From: Bacillus sp. OV166
GTDB lineage: Bacteria > Bacillota > Bacilli > Bacillales > Cytobacillaceae
Direction: 5' to 3'
Length of the DNA stretch: 64,000 nt
NCBI RefSeq assembly: GCF_900177675.1
Contig: NZ_FXWM01000002.1
Location: 248,001-312,000 of the forward strand
Shown: positions 8,526 through 16,269 of the stretch, piece by piece
Layout of the letters: each line of letters begins with the position of its first letter
Numbering within the stretch: position 1 is the stretch's first letter
The notes under the pieces: generated by a model
What the model saw: the letters and a program-made list of their open reading frames with translations, nothing else
Database searches by the model: none
What the model was told of the DNA's origin: nothing
Position numbers and translations under genes: made by a program

Positions 8526-9097
8526 ATTTTTTCTCCTTTCATCTAGCTAGTTTTTCATGATGTATCCATGAGACGACCTAACCACCTCAATAAGTTAGTC
8601 CACTCTTGTCCCCCCCTTCCATCTATCCCTCTTGTTAGTTTGTACTGTATTTATATGTATCAAGAATAGGACATGCTTTGGGTTTGTACCCGTTTTTCCA
8701 AAAAATCAAATAGAGTCTAAAAAACAATGATTCAAGTAATTACACATGTCAAGATAGAAGAACATACCTAATTACAAGAATTAACCCTTATTATTAAATT
8801 GAAGTAGTTTCTAATGGCAAAAATAAAAAGCGATACTAAGTAAGCGTCGCCCGATATGGTTTAACCTTATTTTTAACCTTCTGCTTATGGCTTTAAGTAG
8901 GCATGGAATTTTCTTAGTTGGAATAACGATGCAGATTGTGAAGAATTGTACTTAAAGTAACGGGGGCTTATGTTTAACAAGAAGTTGCTGCGGCAGCTCT
9001 TTTTCTTTATTGTGCTAACGTGCAGTTTAGTTGAACAAGGAAATCAACAATACGTATCGAATAATATTGTTAAAACAAATTTTTAAGGAGAAGGACA
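8526..9097. other. intergenic region leading into the repeat-rich block
   Basis: No gene in the first 400 bases. The part from 8935 to 9040 is a full copy of the three-stem repeat, and AATAACGATGCAGATTGTG at 8922-8940 resembles the end of a further right unit directly before it. Confidence 0.5.
8935..9040 (+). repeat. interspersed three-stem repeat, full copy 1
   Basis: Left unit ATTGTGAAGAATTGTACTTA ... AGTAACGGGGGC, central GC hairpin GCTGCGGCAGC followed by T-run, right unit TTATTGTGCTAACGTGCAG then TTTAGTTGAACAAGG. The central hairpin looks like an intrinsic terminator. Same family as copies at 9855, 10668, 11786 and 13406. Confidence 0.75.
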
Positions 9098-9241
9098 ATG
9101 AATAATTTTAGCTTAATTAATGTTTTAATAGTTTTATCAGTAATCATTATTGTTGTTATAGCGTATATGCCTACATTTTATTAAATCAATAAACGCCTTA
9201 ATTACTTAGAAAATGAGATAAAAAAATTAAATGGAGAATAA
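9098..9241 (+). pseudogene. small membrane-anchor / coiled-coil protein broken by in-frame TAA
   Basis: AAGGAGAAGGAC precedes an ATG. The first 28 codons give a membrane segment (INVLIVLSVIIIVVIAYMP). A TAA at 9182-9184 interrupts the frame, which then continues in phase for 18 codons as a charged helix (INKRLNYLENEIKKLNGE) to a second TAA. The combined plan, one N-terminal membrane helix plus a short coiled coil, is common among Bacillus small proteins. The 28-residue form alone may be made. The function is unknown. Confidence 0.5.
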
Positions 9242-9244
9242 ACC

Positions 9245-9275
9245 TTGTTCAACTAAAGGGTGCGTTAGTTTAAGA
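9245..9275 (+). repeat. interspersed repeat, left unit only
   Basis: TTCAACTAAAGGGTGCGTTA then GTTTAAGAC; the arms CAACTAA/TTAGTTT form a small stem. It lies directly before the GNAT gene. Confidence 0.65.
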
Positions 9276-9292
9276 CTATAGGGGCTGCTCTA

Positions 9293-9856
9293 ATGAAGAT
9301 AATTGGAGAAGATAATGTGAAGATAGATATGGTATTTGATTATGAAATAGGTAATGATTTAACTTCAAATATACAAGAATTGTTAAGCGAATGTTTTCAA
9401 GAAGACTTTCCAAAAAACAGAATTTATTTCAAACAATTACCTCATTTTAGATTTGTAGTTTTTAACGACAAAAATCAACTTGTAGGACAGGTAGGAATAG
9501 ATTACAGAGTGATGAATCTTAACGGAAATCCTATAAGAGTGCTTGGTCTAATTGATTTATGTGTCACCCAAAACACTCGCTCACAGGGGATAGGTTCGAT
9601 GTTACTTCTAGAAATTGAACAGTTTTGTTGCAATAGAAATATTGATTTTTTATTGTTATTTTCTGACAACAAAACGTTGTATTTAAAAAATGGGTACAAG
9701 TCAGTTACGAACAAATGTAAATGGTTAAAAATTGACCATATAAGTCAAATTACAAGGGATATAGGTTATGAAGTAATTGATGGATTAATGATTAAAGAAG
9801 TTGGTAAGTCTGGTTGGAGCGAAGGAGATCTAGATTTTTTAGGCTATCTTTATTAA
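9293..9856 (+). CDS. GNAT family N-acetyltransferase
   Basis: 187 residues. The GNAT fold is visible: VVFNDKNQLVGQVGIDYR (beta2-beta3), LGLIDLCVTQNTRSQGIGSM (beta4 and acetyl-CoA loop, motif Q/R-x-x-G-x-G/S as RSQGIGS near residue 100), and LLLFSDNKTLYLKNGYKSV (beta5 and the 'Y..nGy' end). The acceptor substrate is unknown. It is a single gene between repeat copies: a left unit before it and a full copy starting at its stop codon. No recognisable partner. Confidence 0.8.
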   Translation: MKIIGEDNVKIDMVFDYEIGNDLTSNIQELLSECFQEDFPKNRIYFKQLPHFRFVVFNDKNQLVGQVGIDYRVMNLNGNPIRVLGLIDLCVTQNTRSQGIGSMLLLEIEQFCCNRNIDFLLLFSDNKTLYLKNGYKSVTNKCKWLKIDHISQITRDIGYEVIDGLMIKEVGKSGWSEGDLDFLGYLY

Positions 9857-9945
9857 GCTAACGGGTCCGATAGCTGAATTGGGAGTTGTCGATACGGCAG
9901 CTCTTATTGCTTATTGTGTTAACGAAGTAGGTTAGCTTAAGAAAG
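9855..9945 (+). repeat. interspersed three-stem repeat, full copy 2
   Basis: Begins at the GNAT stop codon: AAGCTAACGGGTCCGATAGC, central GCAGCTCTTATT region, then TTATTGTGTTAACGAAGTAG with GTTAGCTTAAGAAAG. The right arms CTAAC/GTTAG pair. Confidence 0.7.
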
Positions 9946-10019
9946 ATTTTATTTCATTTCCCTATTATTGGGTTTTACGATTAAAATAGATGCAGGTTGA
10001 TAAGGGGGCACTGACTATT

Positions 10020-10664
10020 ATGAGGGTTAATCAAAGAGCAATATTTATTAATGAAAGACAAATTCATTACACTTATATTGAAAATGGAAGTCCAGTTGTT
10101 TGTTTTATGTTCTCTGGGGCAGGTTACACATATGAGAAGCCATTATTTTATTATTCAACAATGATAATGCTTGAAAATAAGTATGATGTTGTACATATTC
10201 ATTATTCTTATGAACAGGACATATTAAAACTTCCTTTAAGAGATATAACACAAATAATCTTTAATGATGTAAATCCCGTTATTACTGAGGTGCTTAGAGA
10301 TAATCAATATCAAGAAATTGTGTTTTTAGGAAAATCACTTGGTACAATTCCTATCATTAATGGACTTATGAAAAATGATATGTATTTAAATTCTAAAATG
10401 GTTTTGCTTACACCATTACTGAAGTATGATTCAATTTATGAAACCTTACTGATATGCAATCATTCATCCCTAATTGTTATAGGAGAAAAAGACACTCATT
10501 ATATCCCAAGCAAAATTGAATCAATAGCAAACAAAAACAATATAAAAATTGCAAAAGTCCCCATTGCCAATCATTCTTTAGATATTGAACCATTTAATAC
10601 TTCAATGTCCATCATAGCTATGGAAAAGGTAATGAAAAGATTGGACGAATTTATAAAATCATAA
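10020..10664 (+). CDS. alpha/beta hydrolase family protein
   Basis: About 214 residues. The nucleophile elbow GKSLGT (GxSxG) with the catalytic Ser follows the strand EIVFLG. GEKDTHY after LIVIG gives the acid region and ANHSLDIEP the catalytic His, in the right order and spacing for a small alpha/beta hydrolase. FMFSGAGYTYEKP is the oxyanion strand. The substrate is not predictable. An earlier in-frame ATG at 9990 has no ribosome site, whereas GGGGG lies 12 bases before the ATG at 10020, which I prefer. Single gene between two repeat copies. Confidence 0.75.
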   Translation: MRVNQRAIFINERQIHYTYIENGSPVVCFMFSGAGYTYEKPLFYYSTMIMLENKYDVVHIHYSYEQDILKLPLRDITQIIFNDVNPVITEVLRDNQYQEIVFLGKSLGTIPIINGLMKNDMYLNSKMVLLTPLLKYDSIYETLLICNHSSLIVIGEKDTHYIPSKIESIANKNNIKIAKVPIANHSLDIEPFNTSMSIIAMEKVMKRLDEFIKS

Positions 10665-10667
10665 TTC

Positions 10668-10762
10668 TTCTTCAACTAACGGGTGCTTGAGTTGAGTAAG
10701 GTATGGCTGCTGCGGCAGCCTTTTTCGTTGTTCCACTAACGTAAGCAGATTAGTATAACAAG
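10668..10762 (+). repeat. interspersed three-stem repeat, full copy 3
   Basis: TTCAACTAACGGGTGCTTGA left unit, perfect central hairpin GGCTGCTGCGGCAGCC plus TTTTT, right unit CCACTAACGTAAGCAGATTAG. The central part would end transcription of the hydrolase gene. Confidence 0.8.
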
Positions 10763-10811
10763 CAAAAGTGATACAATAATAAAATAGGTCTTGTTTTCAA
10801 GGAGGTAAAAC

Positions 10812-11708
10812 ATGGATTACATTTCACCGAAAGAAGCGGCGTTAAAGGTGAAACGGTGGCCTAAAGATACCATAGCGGCGGGTCGTCGTCATACCGTTGG
10901 TCTTAAATCTGACGGAACGGTGACGGCTGTGGGTGATAATAAATATGGCCAATGTAATGTAAGCGGTTGGCACGATATTGTGGCGGTCGCGGCGGGTAAT
11001 GTTCATATGGCGACGAACACGGGTAATGCTCATACAATCGGTCTTAAATCGGACGGTACTGTGGTGGCTGTGGGTTGGAATAAGCATGACCAATGCGATG
11101 TAAACGACTGGCGCGATATTGTAGCGGTTACGGCGGGTTGGCGTCGTACCATTGGGCTTAAATCGGATGGTTCGGTGGTAGCTGTGGGCCGAAATAATGA
11201 AGGTGAATGCAATGTAAGCGGCTGGCATGATATTGTGGCGGTCGCGGCGGGTGACTGGCATACCATCGGTCTTAAATTGGACGGCACGGTGACGGCTGTG
11301 GGTAATAATAGGTATCGCCAATGCAATGTAAGCGACTGGCTCGGCATAGTGGCGGTTGCGGCGGGTTATCTTCATACTGTTGGGCTTAAATCGGATGACA
11401 CGGCGGTTGCTGTGGGTCAAAATAAGGTAGGCCAATGCGATGTTAGCGGCTGGCGCGGTATTGTGGCGATAGCGGTGGGTAGTAGTCATACCATCGGCCT
11501 AAAATCGGACGGTACTGTGGCGGCTGTGGGCTGGAATGAGTATGGTCAATGCAATGTAAGTGACTGGTGCGATATTGTAGCAGTTGCGGCGGGTTGCGCT
11601 CATACCATCGGCCTAAGATCGGACGGCACGGTGGTTGCTGTGGGTGATAATGAATATGGCCAATGCGATGTAAGCGGCTGGCGCGGCATCCAACTGCCCG
11701 GCAATTAG
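10812..11708 (+). CDS. RCC1-like beta-propeller repeat protein
   Basis: 298 residues made of about seven tandem units of 38 residues with consensus 'D IVAVAAG..HTIGLKSDGTVVAVG.N.YGQC.VSGW', the RCC1 (BNR-like) blade signature. Unit 1 carries a short insert (HMATNTG). At DNA level the units repeat every 114 bases, so the array can expand or contract. It is clearly more GC-rich than its neighbours. AAGGAGG lies 7 bases before the ATG. Bacterial RCC1 arrays are binding scaffolds of unknown ligand; no signal peptide is seen. The G+C and the repeat-flanked position suggest acquisition. Confidence 0.8.
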   Translation: MDYISPKEAALKVKRWPKDTIAAGRRHTVGLKSDGTVTAVGDNKYGQCNVSGWHDIVAVAAGNVHMATNTGNAHTIGLKSDGTVVAVGWNKHDQCDVNDWRDIVAVTAGWRRTIGLKSDGSVVAVGRNNEGECNVSGWHDIVAVAAGDWHTIGLKLDGTVTAVGNNRYRQCNVSDWLGIVAVAAGYLHTVGLKSDDTAVAVGQNKVGQCDVSGWRGIVAIAVGSSHTIGLKSDGTVAAVGWNEYGQCNVSDWCDIVAVAAGCAHTIGLRSDGTVVAVGDNEYGQCDVSGWRGIQLPGN

Positions 11709-11785
11709 TTTTCGGGTAAAAAGGATACAGTTCCTGCAACTAGTAAATCAAAAAAAGGATTAAATATAAAAGGTAAAAATCCCCT

Positions 11786-11882
11786 CTTCAGCTAACGGGT
11801 GCAAGAGTTTAAGATCGGTAGCTGCTTCGGCAGCTTTTATTTTTGCTTGTTCAACTAACATAGCAGGTTAGTTGAAGAAGGA
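11786..11882 (+). repeat. interspersed three-stem repeat, full copy 4
   Basis: Left unit CTTCAGCTAACGGGTGCAAG, central hairpin AGCTGCTTCGGCAGCT followed by TTTATTTTT, right unit with near-perfect arms TTCAACTAAC and GTTAGTTGAA. This copy shows the fold best. Confidence 0.8.
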
Positions 11883-11935
11883 ATTGATATTAACGTAGCA
11901 TTTGACTCAAAGGGCGACATAAAAAGATAATTAAA

Positions 11936-11966
11936 GAGGGTTCTAAAATAATTTTTAGAACCCCTC
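11936..11966 (-). terminator. terminator of the YjcZ-like remnant
   Basis: GAGGGTTCTAAAA and TTTTAGAACCCCTC form a long stem with a 4-base loop, just after the broken minus-strand gene. Confidence 0.75.
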
Positions 11967-11984
11967 TAGTGATTATTAGTATCC

Positions 11985-12078
11985 TCAACACATGAAGGAT
12001 GCTCCAACAATGATTAAAAGGATGAATAGAACAACAATCAAAGAAAAATGTGCCCATTTCGCCACCTTGGTAGCCCAT
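11985..12078 (-). pseudogene. frameshifted YjcZ-family sporulation peptide
   Basis: From ATG at 12078 the frame reads MGYQGGEMG, then is lost. One base over, the frame reads AKWAHFSLIVVLFILLIIVG and ends ASFMC, the diagnostic YjcZ-family tail. ATG to stop is 94 bases, not a multiple of three, so a single-base indel near 12050 splits the gene. RBS GGTGGTGATG is present and a strong terminator follows. Intact members of this family lie at 48883 and 49050. Confidence 0.65.
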
Positions 12079-12108
12079 CAATCATCACCACCTTTATTAG
12101 ACATCTAT

Positions 12109-12132
12109 AAAAGAGCTTTCGGGCTCTTTTTT
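12109..12132 (+). terminator. intrinsic terminator
   Basis: AAAAGAGC, TTTCGG loop, GCTCTTTTTT. It could act in either direction between the YjcZ remnant and the glycosyltransferase remnant. Confidence 0.7.
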
Positions 12133-12271
12133 CTTGTAATATTTGAATTCACCAATTAACTAAAAAAGTGCATTTAATCTTTTAAAATAGGTAGTAGTTT
12201 AGTCAGTTATAAATGTCACTCATATTCTATAAAGACCATTTGGACAGGTTTATTGTAAAGGAAGTGAAAAC

Positions 12272-12757
12272 ATGCGTTATGTAAAACATCAATCTACTGC
12301 GAATAAAAAGATCTCCAATAATGAAACGAACGATGATATTGAAGTAAGTATTATAATACCTTCCCGAAATAAGTATCCGTTAAATTTATTTACCCTTTAT
12401 TCACTTGAAAATCAATCCTTTAACGTTAAGAAGATGGAAGTAATTTTTATTAATGATGCATCTACTGATGAAACAGAAGAAAAATTAAAAAACTATCATC
12501 CTCCCTATATTTTTAAATATATTCACAGCACACAAAAACTCGGAAGAGCCAGGGTTAGAAATTTAGGTATCGAATCAGCAAGCGGCAGGATTCTTATTTT
12601 CCTTGATGCTGAAATGATTACTGAACCTGAGTTTGTACAAAATCACTATAACTATCACCATATAACCGATAATCTGATTGTGACAGGCACGATGCATTCA
12701 AAAGCTCTATATTCTTGTATTTTCCCCGAATTTTCCGACCAATTCACACCCTGTTAG
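12272..12757 (+). pseudogene. family 2 glycosyltransferase, N-terminal fragment
   Basis: 161 codons with the GT-A fold start: VSIIIPSRNKYPLNLFTLYS, FINDASTDETEEKL (nucleotide-sugar binding), GRARVRNLGIESASG and FLDAEMITEP in place of the usual DxD. Family 2 enzymes usually run on for another 100-250 residues; here the frame stops right after SCIFPEFSDQF, so acceptor-binding parts are lost. GGAAGTG precedes the ATG. What follows (about 12758-12810) shows no continuation in any frame, pointing to a deletion junction rather than a point mutation. Confidence 0.75.
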
Positions 12758-12895
12758 AAATGCCATCCATGGAAACATGAACCCTTCTAACTTTACATTG
12801 TAATTACTAATTATTTCTTCGAACCATGGGTACGCAGACTGTTCAAAAAGAAGAAACCTGAATTTGGGAATTACTCTTACGAATATGGCTTTGAT

Positions 12896-13321
12896 ATGGA
12901 CTGTAGACTGCTACGAGTAAAGGGTGTAAATGAGTTTACAACTCCAGACAGTGGTTTTAACGAAGAGTATTTGATATATATCGGAGATGTGGTTTATGGT
13001 TTGGAATTTGATAACTTAGGCGAGTTGGGAGTGGTGTCCAAGTGCATTTACGATAACGGAAAATTAATGAAGTATGAACGAAGCGTGTGCGGGATGAAGA
13101 AATTTGCCGACCTTCATTATGAGGAATACACATACGACAACAATAGGCTTTCCGAAGTAGATTTCTTTTTTAATATTACGCCGCAATTAGAACTGTACGA
13201 AGAGCAAAGATTGCGTGTAGAACACGATGAAGATGGTAATATCATTAGGTTAATCAGCGATGAAATTGTTGATGGTAAAGCAGAGCAGTATATATATAAT
13301 GTTAAACCGCCCAAAAAATAA
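12896..13321 (+). CDS. hypothetical protein, probably 5'-truncated
   Basis: 141 residues from the first ATG, but the same frame stays open and protein-like back to about 12810 (FFEPWVRRLFKKKKPEFGNY) with no start codon or ribosome site at 12896. I read this as the C-terminal part of a longer gene fused by deletion to the glycosyltransferase remnant upstream. The visible part has beta-rich 'Y.....G....' spacing (YIGDVVYGLEFDNLGELG, EEYTYDNNRLSEVDFFF) reminiscent of YD-type repeats. No membrane segment. Function unknown. Confidence 0.45.
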   Translation: MDCRLLRVKGVNEFTTPDSGFNEEYLIYIGDVVYGLEFDNLGELGVVSKCIYDNGKLMKYERSVCGMKKFADLHYEEYTYDNNRLSEVDFFFNITPQLELYEEQRLRVEHDEDGNIIRLISDEIVDGKAEQYIYNVKPPKK

Positions 13322-13405
13322 GTGGCTGCACTAAAAAGATAACAGGATAGGGGTAGCTCTATACACAAAAGGTGAGATTAATTTGGCTTTTTATAGGATT
13401 TTCTT

Positions 13406-13499
13406 ATTAAACAAACGGGGTGCAAGAGTTAAAGATTGGGATGGCTGTGGCGATCCCTATTTTTATTGCACTAACGAAGCAGAATAGTTGTAGAAGAAC
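13406..13499 (+). repeat. interspersed three-stem repeat, full copy 5
   Basis: AAACAAACGGGGTGCAAGAG left unit, central GGGATGGCTGTGGCGATCCC hairpin with TATTTTTATT, right unit CACTAACGAAGCAGAATAG then TTGTAGAAG. Confidence 0.75.
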
Positions 13500-13560
13500 A
13501 TAATAAAAACAGTGCATATGTAAAAGCTAATTTCTATTACTTGAAGTTTGGATGGTTCTA

Positions 13561-13947
13561 ATGACAAAAAGATTTAAAACTATTTTAATGACGCTAATCA
13601 TAATATTTTTTGTATTTATGGCTGGTAAATATCTATTTGATTTCTTATTTGCGGATATGTGTGGAAATGATATTAAACAAAAAATCCCTTCTCCCAGTGG
13701 TGAGAATGTGGCTTACATTTTCGAAAGAAGTTGTGGTGCGACAACGGGATTTTCACCCCAATTATCGATTTTAAATAAAGATGATGATTTTCAAAATGAA
13801 TCTGGAAATACATTTAGGTCAGATAAAGATTTTTCGATTGAATGGCATAATGAAAAGAATCTAAAAGTTATCTATGATAAATCTTCCGAAACTTATGAAA
13901 TGGATAAAAAGGTGAATGGGATTAAGATTGAATATGTAGGTAAGTAA
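13561..13947 (+). CDS. DUF5412-like membrane-anchored protein
   Basis: 128 residues: one N-terminal membrane helix (ILMTLIIIFFVFMAGKYLFD) and an extracytoplasmic domain with Cys37 in ADMCGNDI and Cys57 in RSCGATTGFS, which could form a disulfide. PSPSGENVAYIFERSCGATT and LKVIYDKSS match what I know of DUF5412 proteins. Two ATGs (13552 and 13561) are possible and neither has a strong ribosome site. Function unknown. It lies between two repeat copies. Confidence 0.6.
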   Translation: MTKRFKTILMTLIIIFFVFMAGKYLFDFLFADMCGNDIKQKIPSPSGENVAYIFERSCGATTGFSPQLSILNKDDDFQNESGNTFRSDKDFSIEWHNEKNLKVIYDKSSETYEMDKKVNGIKIEYVGK

Positions 13948-13970
13948 AAGCCTGTTATATTATAATAAGT

Positions 13971-14068
13971 TATTAAGCTAACTGGGTGCTTTACTTTAAT
14001 AAGAACAACCAAAGAATAAAAAACAAATATCTACATTTCATGAGTGGCTGACAAGTCGCTCTTTTTTT
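13971..14068 (+). repeat. interspersed repeat, left unit plus central hairpin
   Basis: Left unit AGCTAACTGGGTGCTTTAC, then at 14041-14068 a hairpin GAGTGGCT-gaca-AGTCGCTC followed by nine T. A near-copy of that hairpin recurs at 14665, on the other side of the 191-codon gene. Confidence 0.65.
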
Positions 14069-14644
14069 TTATGATTTTTTAATTTTCTTAAACATTTCAG
14101 ACATCAATTCACGGTTCTCCATTCTCAATGCTTTTTCTTGTGTAGCATATTCTTTACAGATATTTATAGAATGTTGTAAATCTGTCTGAATAATATCCAT
14201 TTTATATTCATCAATGTCTCCAATTAGATAGTTGATCATATATTCAAGATGTTTTGAAATAGTATTTTGTTTACTCTGTTTAATTTTAATTCCTTTAATC
14301 TCATTGTTATTCATTTTTATCTTTTTAACGTACTGTTTGATTTTCTCTGTATTCTGCTTATTATCTGAATCAAGTGTAACGTCAAATAATGTGACTAATT
14401 CTTTCTTGTTTGGTTTCATTACAATCAATGTTTCATTGTTAATATAGTAATCAAGTGTATCTCTTCTTGCTGGAGCATAATTCTCTATTAGTAATTCAGC
14501 ATTGTTTACAAATTCTAAGATTCTATAGGCTACCTCATACTCATTATTCGTAATAAATTTATTGATTTCACTTTCTCCCTTAATTCCCATTATCCGTTGA
14601 ACAAATCTAAATTTAACATGACCATCTATTAACAACTTTATCAC
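14069..14644 (-). CDS. hypothetical protein, 191 aa, inside a split repeat
   Basis: Soluble, Lys/Asn/Ile-rich protein I cannot assign. It starts GHVKFRFVQRIMGIKGESEI, has a basic linker in the middle (KQYVKKIKMNNNEIKGIKIK) and a helical, charged C-terminus (ALRMENRELMSEMFKKIKKS). Runs of short helices and high Asn suggest a phage- or plasmid-type protein. It is the only full-length gene in this block on the minus strand. It is bracketed by the left and right halves of one interspersed repeat, each half carrying its own copy of the central hairpin. Confidence 0.6.
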   Translation of the reverse strand: MIKLLIDGHVKFRFVQRIMGIKGESEINKFITNNEYEVAYRILEFVNNAELLIENYAPARRDTLDYYINNETLIVMKPNKKELVTLFDVTLDSDNKQNTEKIKQYVKKIKMNNNEIKGIKIKQSKQNTISKHLEYMINYLIGDIDEYKMDIIQTDLQHSINICKEYATQEKALRMENRELMSEMFKKIKKS

Positions 14645-14664
14645 CTCACAATTATTATAAATAT

Positions 14665-14731
14665 TAGTGGTTGAAAAGTCGCTCTTTTATTTTTTTCTTC
14701 TTCAACTAACGTAAGCAGGATAGTGGAAGAA
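14665..14731 (+). repeat. interspersed repeat, central hairpin plus right unit
   Basis: TAGTGGTTGAAAAGTCGCTC plus T-rich tail (14665-14694) repeats the hairpin at 14041; it is followed by the right unit TTCAACTAACGTAAGCAGGA then TAGTGGAAGAAAA. Confidence 0.65.
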
Positions 14732-14795
14732 AAAAGAATAAAAAGTGGGTATCCATAAACACTAAAATATAAAAAGAGATATAGAAGGAAATATT

Positions 14796-15059
14796 ATGCA
14801 AAAAGTTATAAAAGTGGTGTGCCTTTCTTTAATTTATTTGTTATTTATTTTACGTTTTTTTACTGATGTCTTTGTAGGAAATCCAATTATAGCAATACTT
14901 TTAGGGATACTCTTTCTACTGCTAGGAATTGTTGAACGTAAACAAAACAATGCTATGTCTAAAGTGTATATGGGTGTATCAGGAATAGTTATTCTATTAG
15001 CAGTTTTTATGCTTTTGTTTCCAGATGCCCCTTTATTTAGTAAAAGCTTATTAAAGTAA
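14796..15059 (+). CDS. DUF3953-like small membrane protein
   Basis: 87 residues with three hydrophobic segments: VVCLSLIYLLFILRFFTD, PIIAILLGILFLLLGIVERK and GVSGIVILLAVFMLLFPDAP. Length and layout match DUF3953 proteins of Bacillaceae, whose function is unknown. GAAGGAAAT precedes the ATG. Its stop codon overlaps another left unit of the repeat (AAGTAACGGGTGCTTCG at 15055-15071), so this gene too is boxed by repeats. Confidence 0.65.
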   Translation: MQKVIKVVCLSLIYLLFILRFFTDVFVGNPIIAILLGILFLLLGIVERKQNNAMSKVYMGVSGIVILLAVFMLLFPDAPLFSKSLLK

Positions 15060-15285
15060 CGGGTGCTTCGTATTATAAGTATTAATATTGATAAAAGTAA
15101 ATTGCACACAAATTGCACAGAATTTCTAGAAACAACGGAATTAACAGATTTTATTTGCATAAATAACCATTCGGTTCTGGAATTATCGGACTTAATGGAA
15201 TTGGTTTATACAAAAATACTGCATAAAAGTGCCATTAGAGAATTGACAGGGAAGAGGTCTTCAAACCAGCAATAATAATCCTAGA

Positions 15286-15330
15286 AACAGCCCAAATCTT
15301 TCTTAAAAAAAGATTTGGGCTGTTTTCTTT
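15286..15330 (+). terminator. strong intrinsic terminator
   Basis: AACAGCCCAAATCTTT and AAAGATTTGGGCTGTT form a perfect 16-bp stem, followed by TTCTTT. The 225 bases before it hold only a dubious GTG-start frame. Confidence 0.85.
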
Positions 15331-15470
15331 ACTCTCACTTTCTACTAATGCTCAATCTCACTTCGATGATAATAACAATTTAGTTGTTTCAAAAATGATG
15401 ATTAATAAAACTAATTAGACTCTCTAGGAAAAAGTAATAAAGATAGACTAGTGAAGATGTCAACAACGGT

Positions 15471-15833
15471 TTATTTTCCCCCATTTCCAACGGTTAAAAA
15501 ATCCCCAATTTCAGCGTTCAACCTTGTATTGGTTGAACGCCAGCCCGCTGTTTTTCTCGATTGTCCTTTAATATTAAACGTTATTGAATGGTGCAATAAA
15601 CGGTCGAGAACGGCAGTAGCTAAAACATCATCTCCAAATATTTTCCCCCATTCAACATAGGATTTATTGGACGTAATAATTATAGATCCGTGCTCATACC
15701 TTTTTGAAATGATTTGAAACAATAGATTAGCACTAAGCTCATCAAATGGAAAATAACCCATTTCGTCAATAATTAATACTTCAGGAACACACAATTTATT
15801 AACTAGGCGGGCAGTAGTTCCACGCTGCCTCAC
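15471..15833 (-). pseudogene. istB: IS21-family IstB ATPase, C-terminal fragment
   Basis: 120 codons starting mid-protein. VLIIDEMGYFPFDELSANLL is the Walker B region of IstB, followed by HGSIIITSNKSYVEWGKIFG and VLDRLLHHSITFNIKGQS, all standard IstB. The Walker A half (about 100-120 residues) is missing upstream, and no istA is adjacent, so this is a transposition-helper relic. An istA relic lies 41 kb away at 56410; whether both came from one element cannot be told here. Confidence 0.85.
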
Positions 15834-15937
15834 ACCTAGTAAACTTAAAATAATTATATAACAGTTGTTGACTTTTAAAATCTGTTATAATACAATCAAT
15901 CTAACAAATATATCCACTATTTCAGGAGGTCATGAAA

Positions 15938-16066
15938 ATGTTAACTTTAGAATTCTACCGTAACTTACCGGAAAAAGAATGTCGTGAATGTGGAGACACC
16001 ATTGAGGAGCAACACGAATCTTATTTATATGAGTGTGAAAGATGCATCGGAAATCATGAAGCCTAA
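15938..16066 (+). CDS. yhfH: YhfH-family small zinc-ribbon-like protein
   Basis: 42 residues: LEFYRNLPEKECRECGDTIE, then EQHESY, then CERC. The two CxxC pairs (CREC and CERC) and the FYRNLP...IEEQHE core fit the YhfH family of Bacillus, which is uncharacterised. AGGAGG at 15924-15929 is 1 base from the ATG at 15932 but 8 from the one at 15938, so the latter is chosen. A small Zn-binding fold is inferred. Confidence 0.7.
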   Translation: MLTLEFYRNLPEKECRECGDTIEEQHESYLYECERCIGNHEA

Positions 16067-16100
16067 GGTAACGAATATGATTAATCGTGCTAGATGATTG

Positions 16101-16188
16101 CCCTGTTCCTTTTTCACAACTATAGGTCAGATAGCAGGGGGGCTATCACGGTATACAGCGTAGGTGGGGCTCATACCAAGAACAGGGC
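16101..16188 (+). ncRNA. candidate structured element with GCGTAGGTGGGGC loop, copy A
   Basis: Outer arms CCCTGTTC (16101) and GAACAGGG (16180) pair; an inner stem GGTAT/ATACC (16150-16177) closes a loop with GCGTAGGTGGGGC. The same loop, again closed by GTATC/GATAC, recurs at 33092-33117. No promoter or terminator is obvious for this copy. It lies upstream of a 43-residue gene and may be its leader. Confidence 0.4.
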
Positions 16189-16269
16189 ATGAAGATAGTG
16201 CAAAAACTAGCTTCCTATGAATAATCTTACAAAAAGTCACAGGTACAGAACGAAAGGAGAACAAGTAAA

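Noticed and set aside
10842..11739. Long minus-strand frames opposite the RCC1-like gene
   Set aside because: They are shadows caused by the GC-rich tandem repeats.
8935..15076. Chromosomal integron
   Set aside because: No integrase, no attI, and genes have their own ribosome sites and sometimes opposite strand; kept only as an analogy.
15063..15275. 70-codon GTG frame between the DUF3953-like gene and its terminator
   Set aside because: It starts inside the repeat, has no ribosome site and no recognisable features; more likely transcript trailer or remnant.
15868..15891. Promoter TTGACT/TATAAT before yhfH
   Set aside because: The spacer is only 12 bases, too short for a sigma-A promoter.
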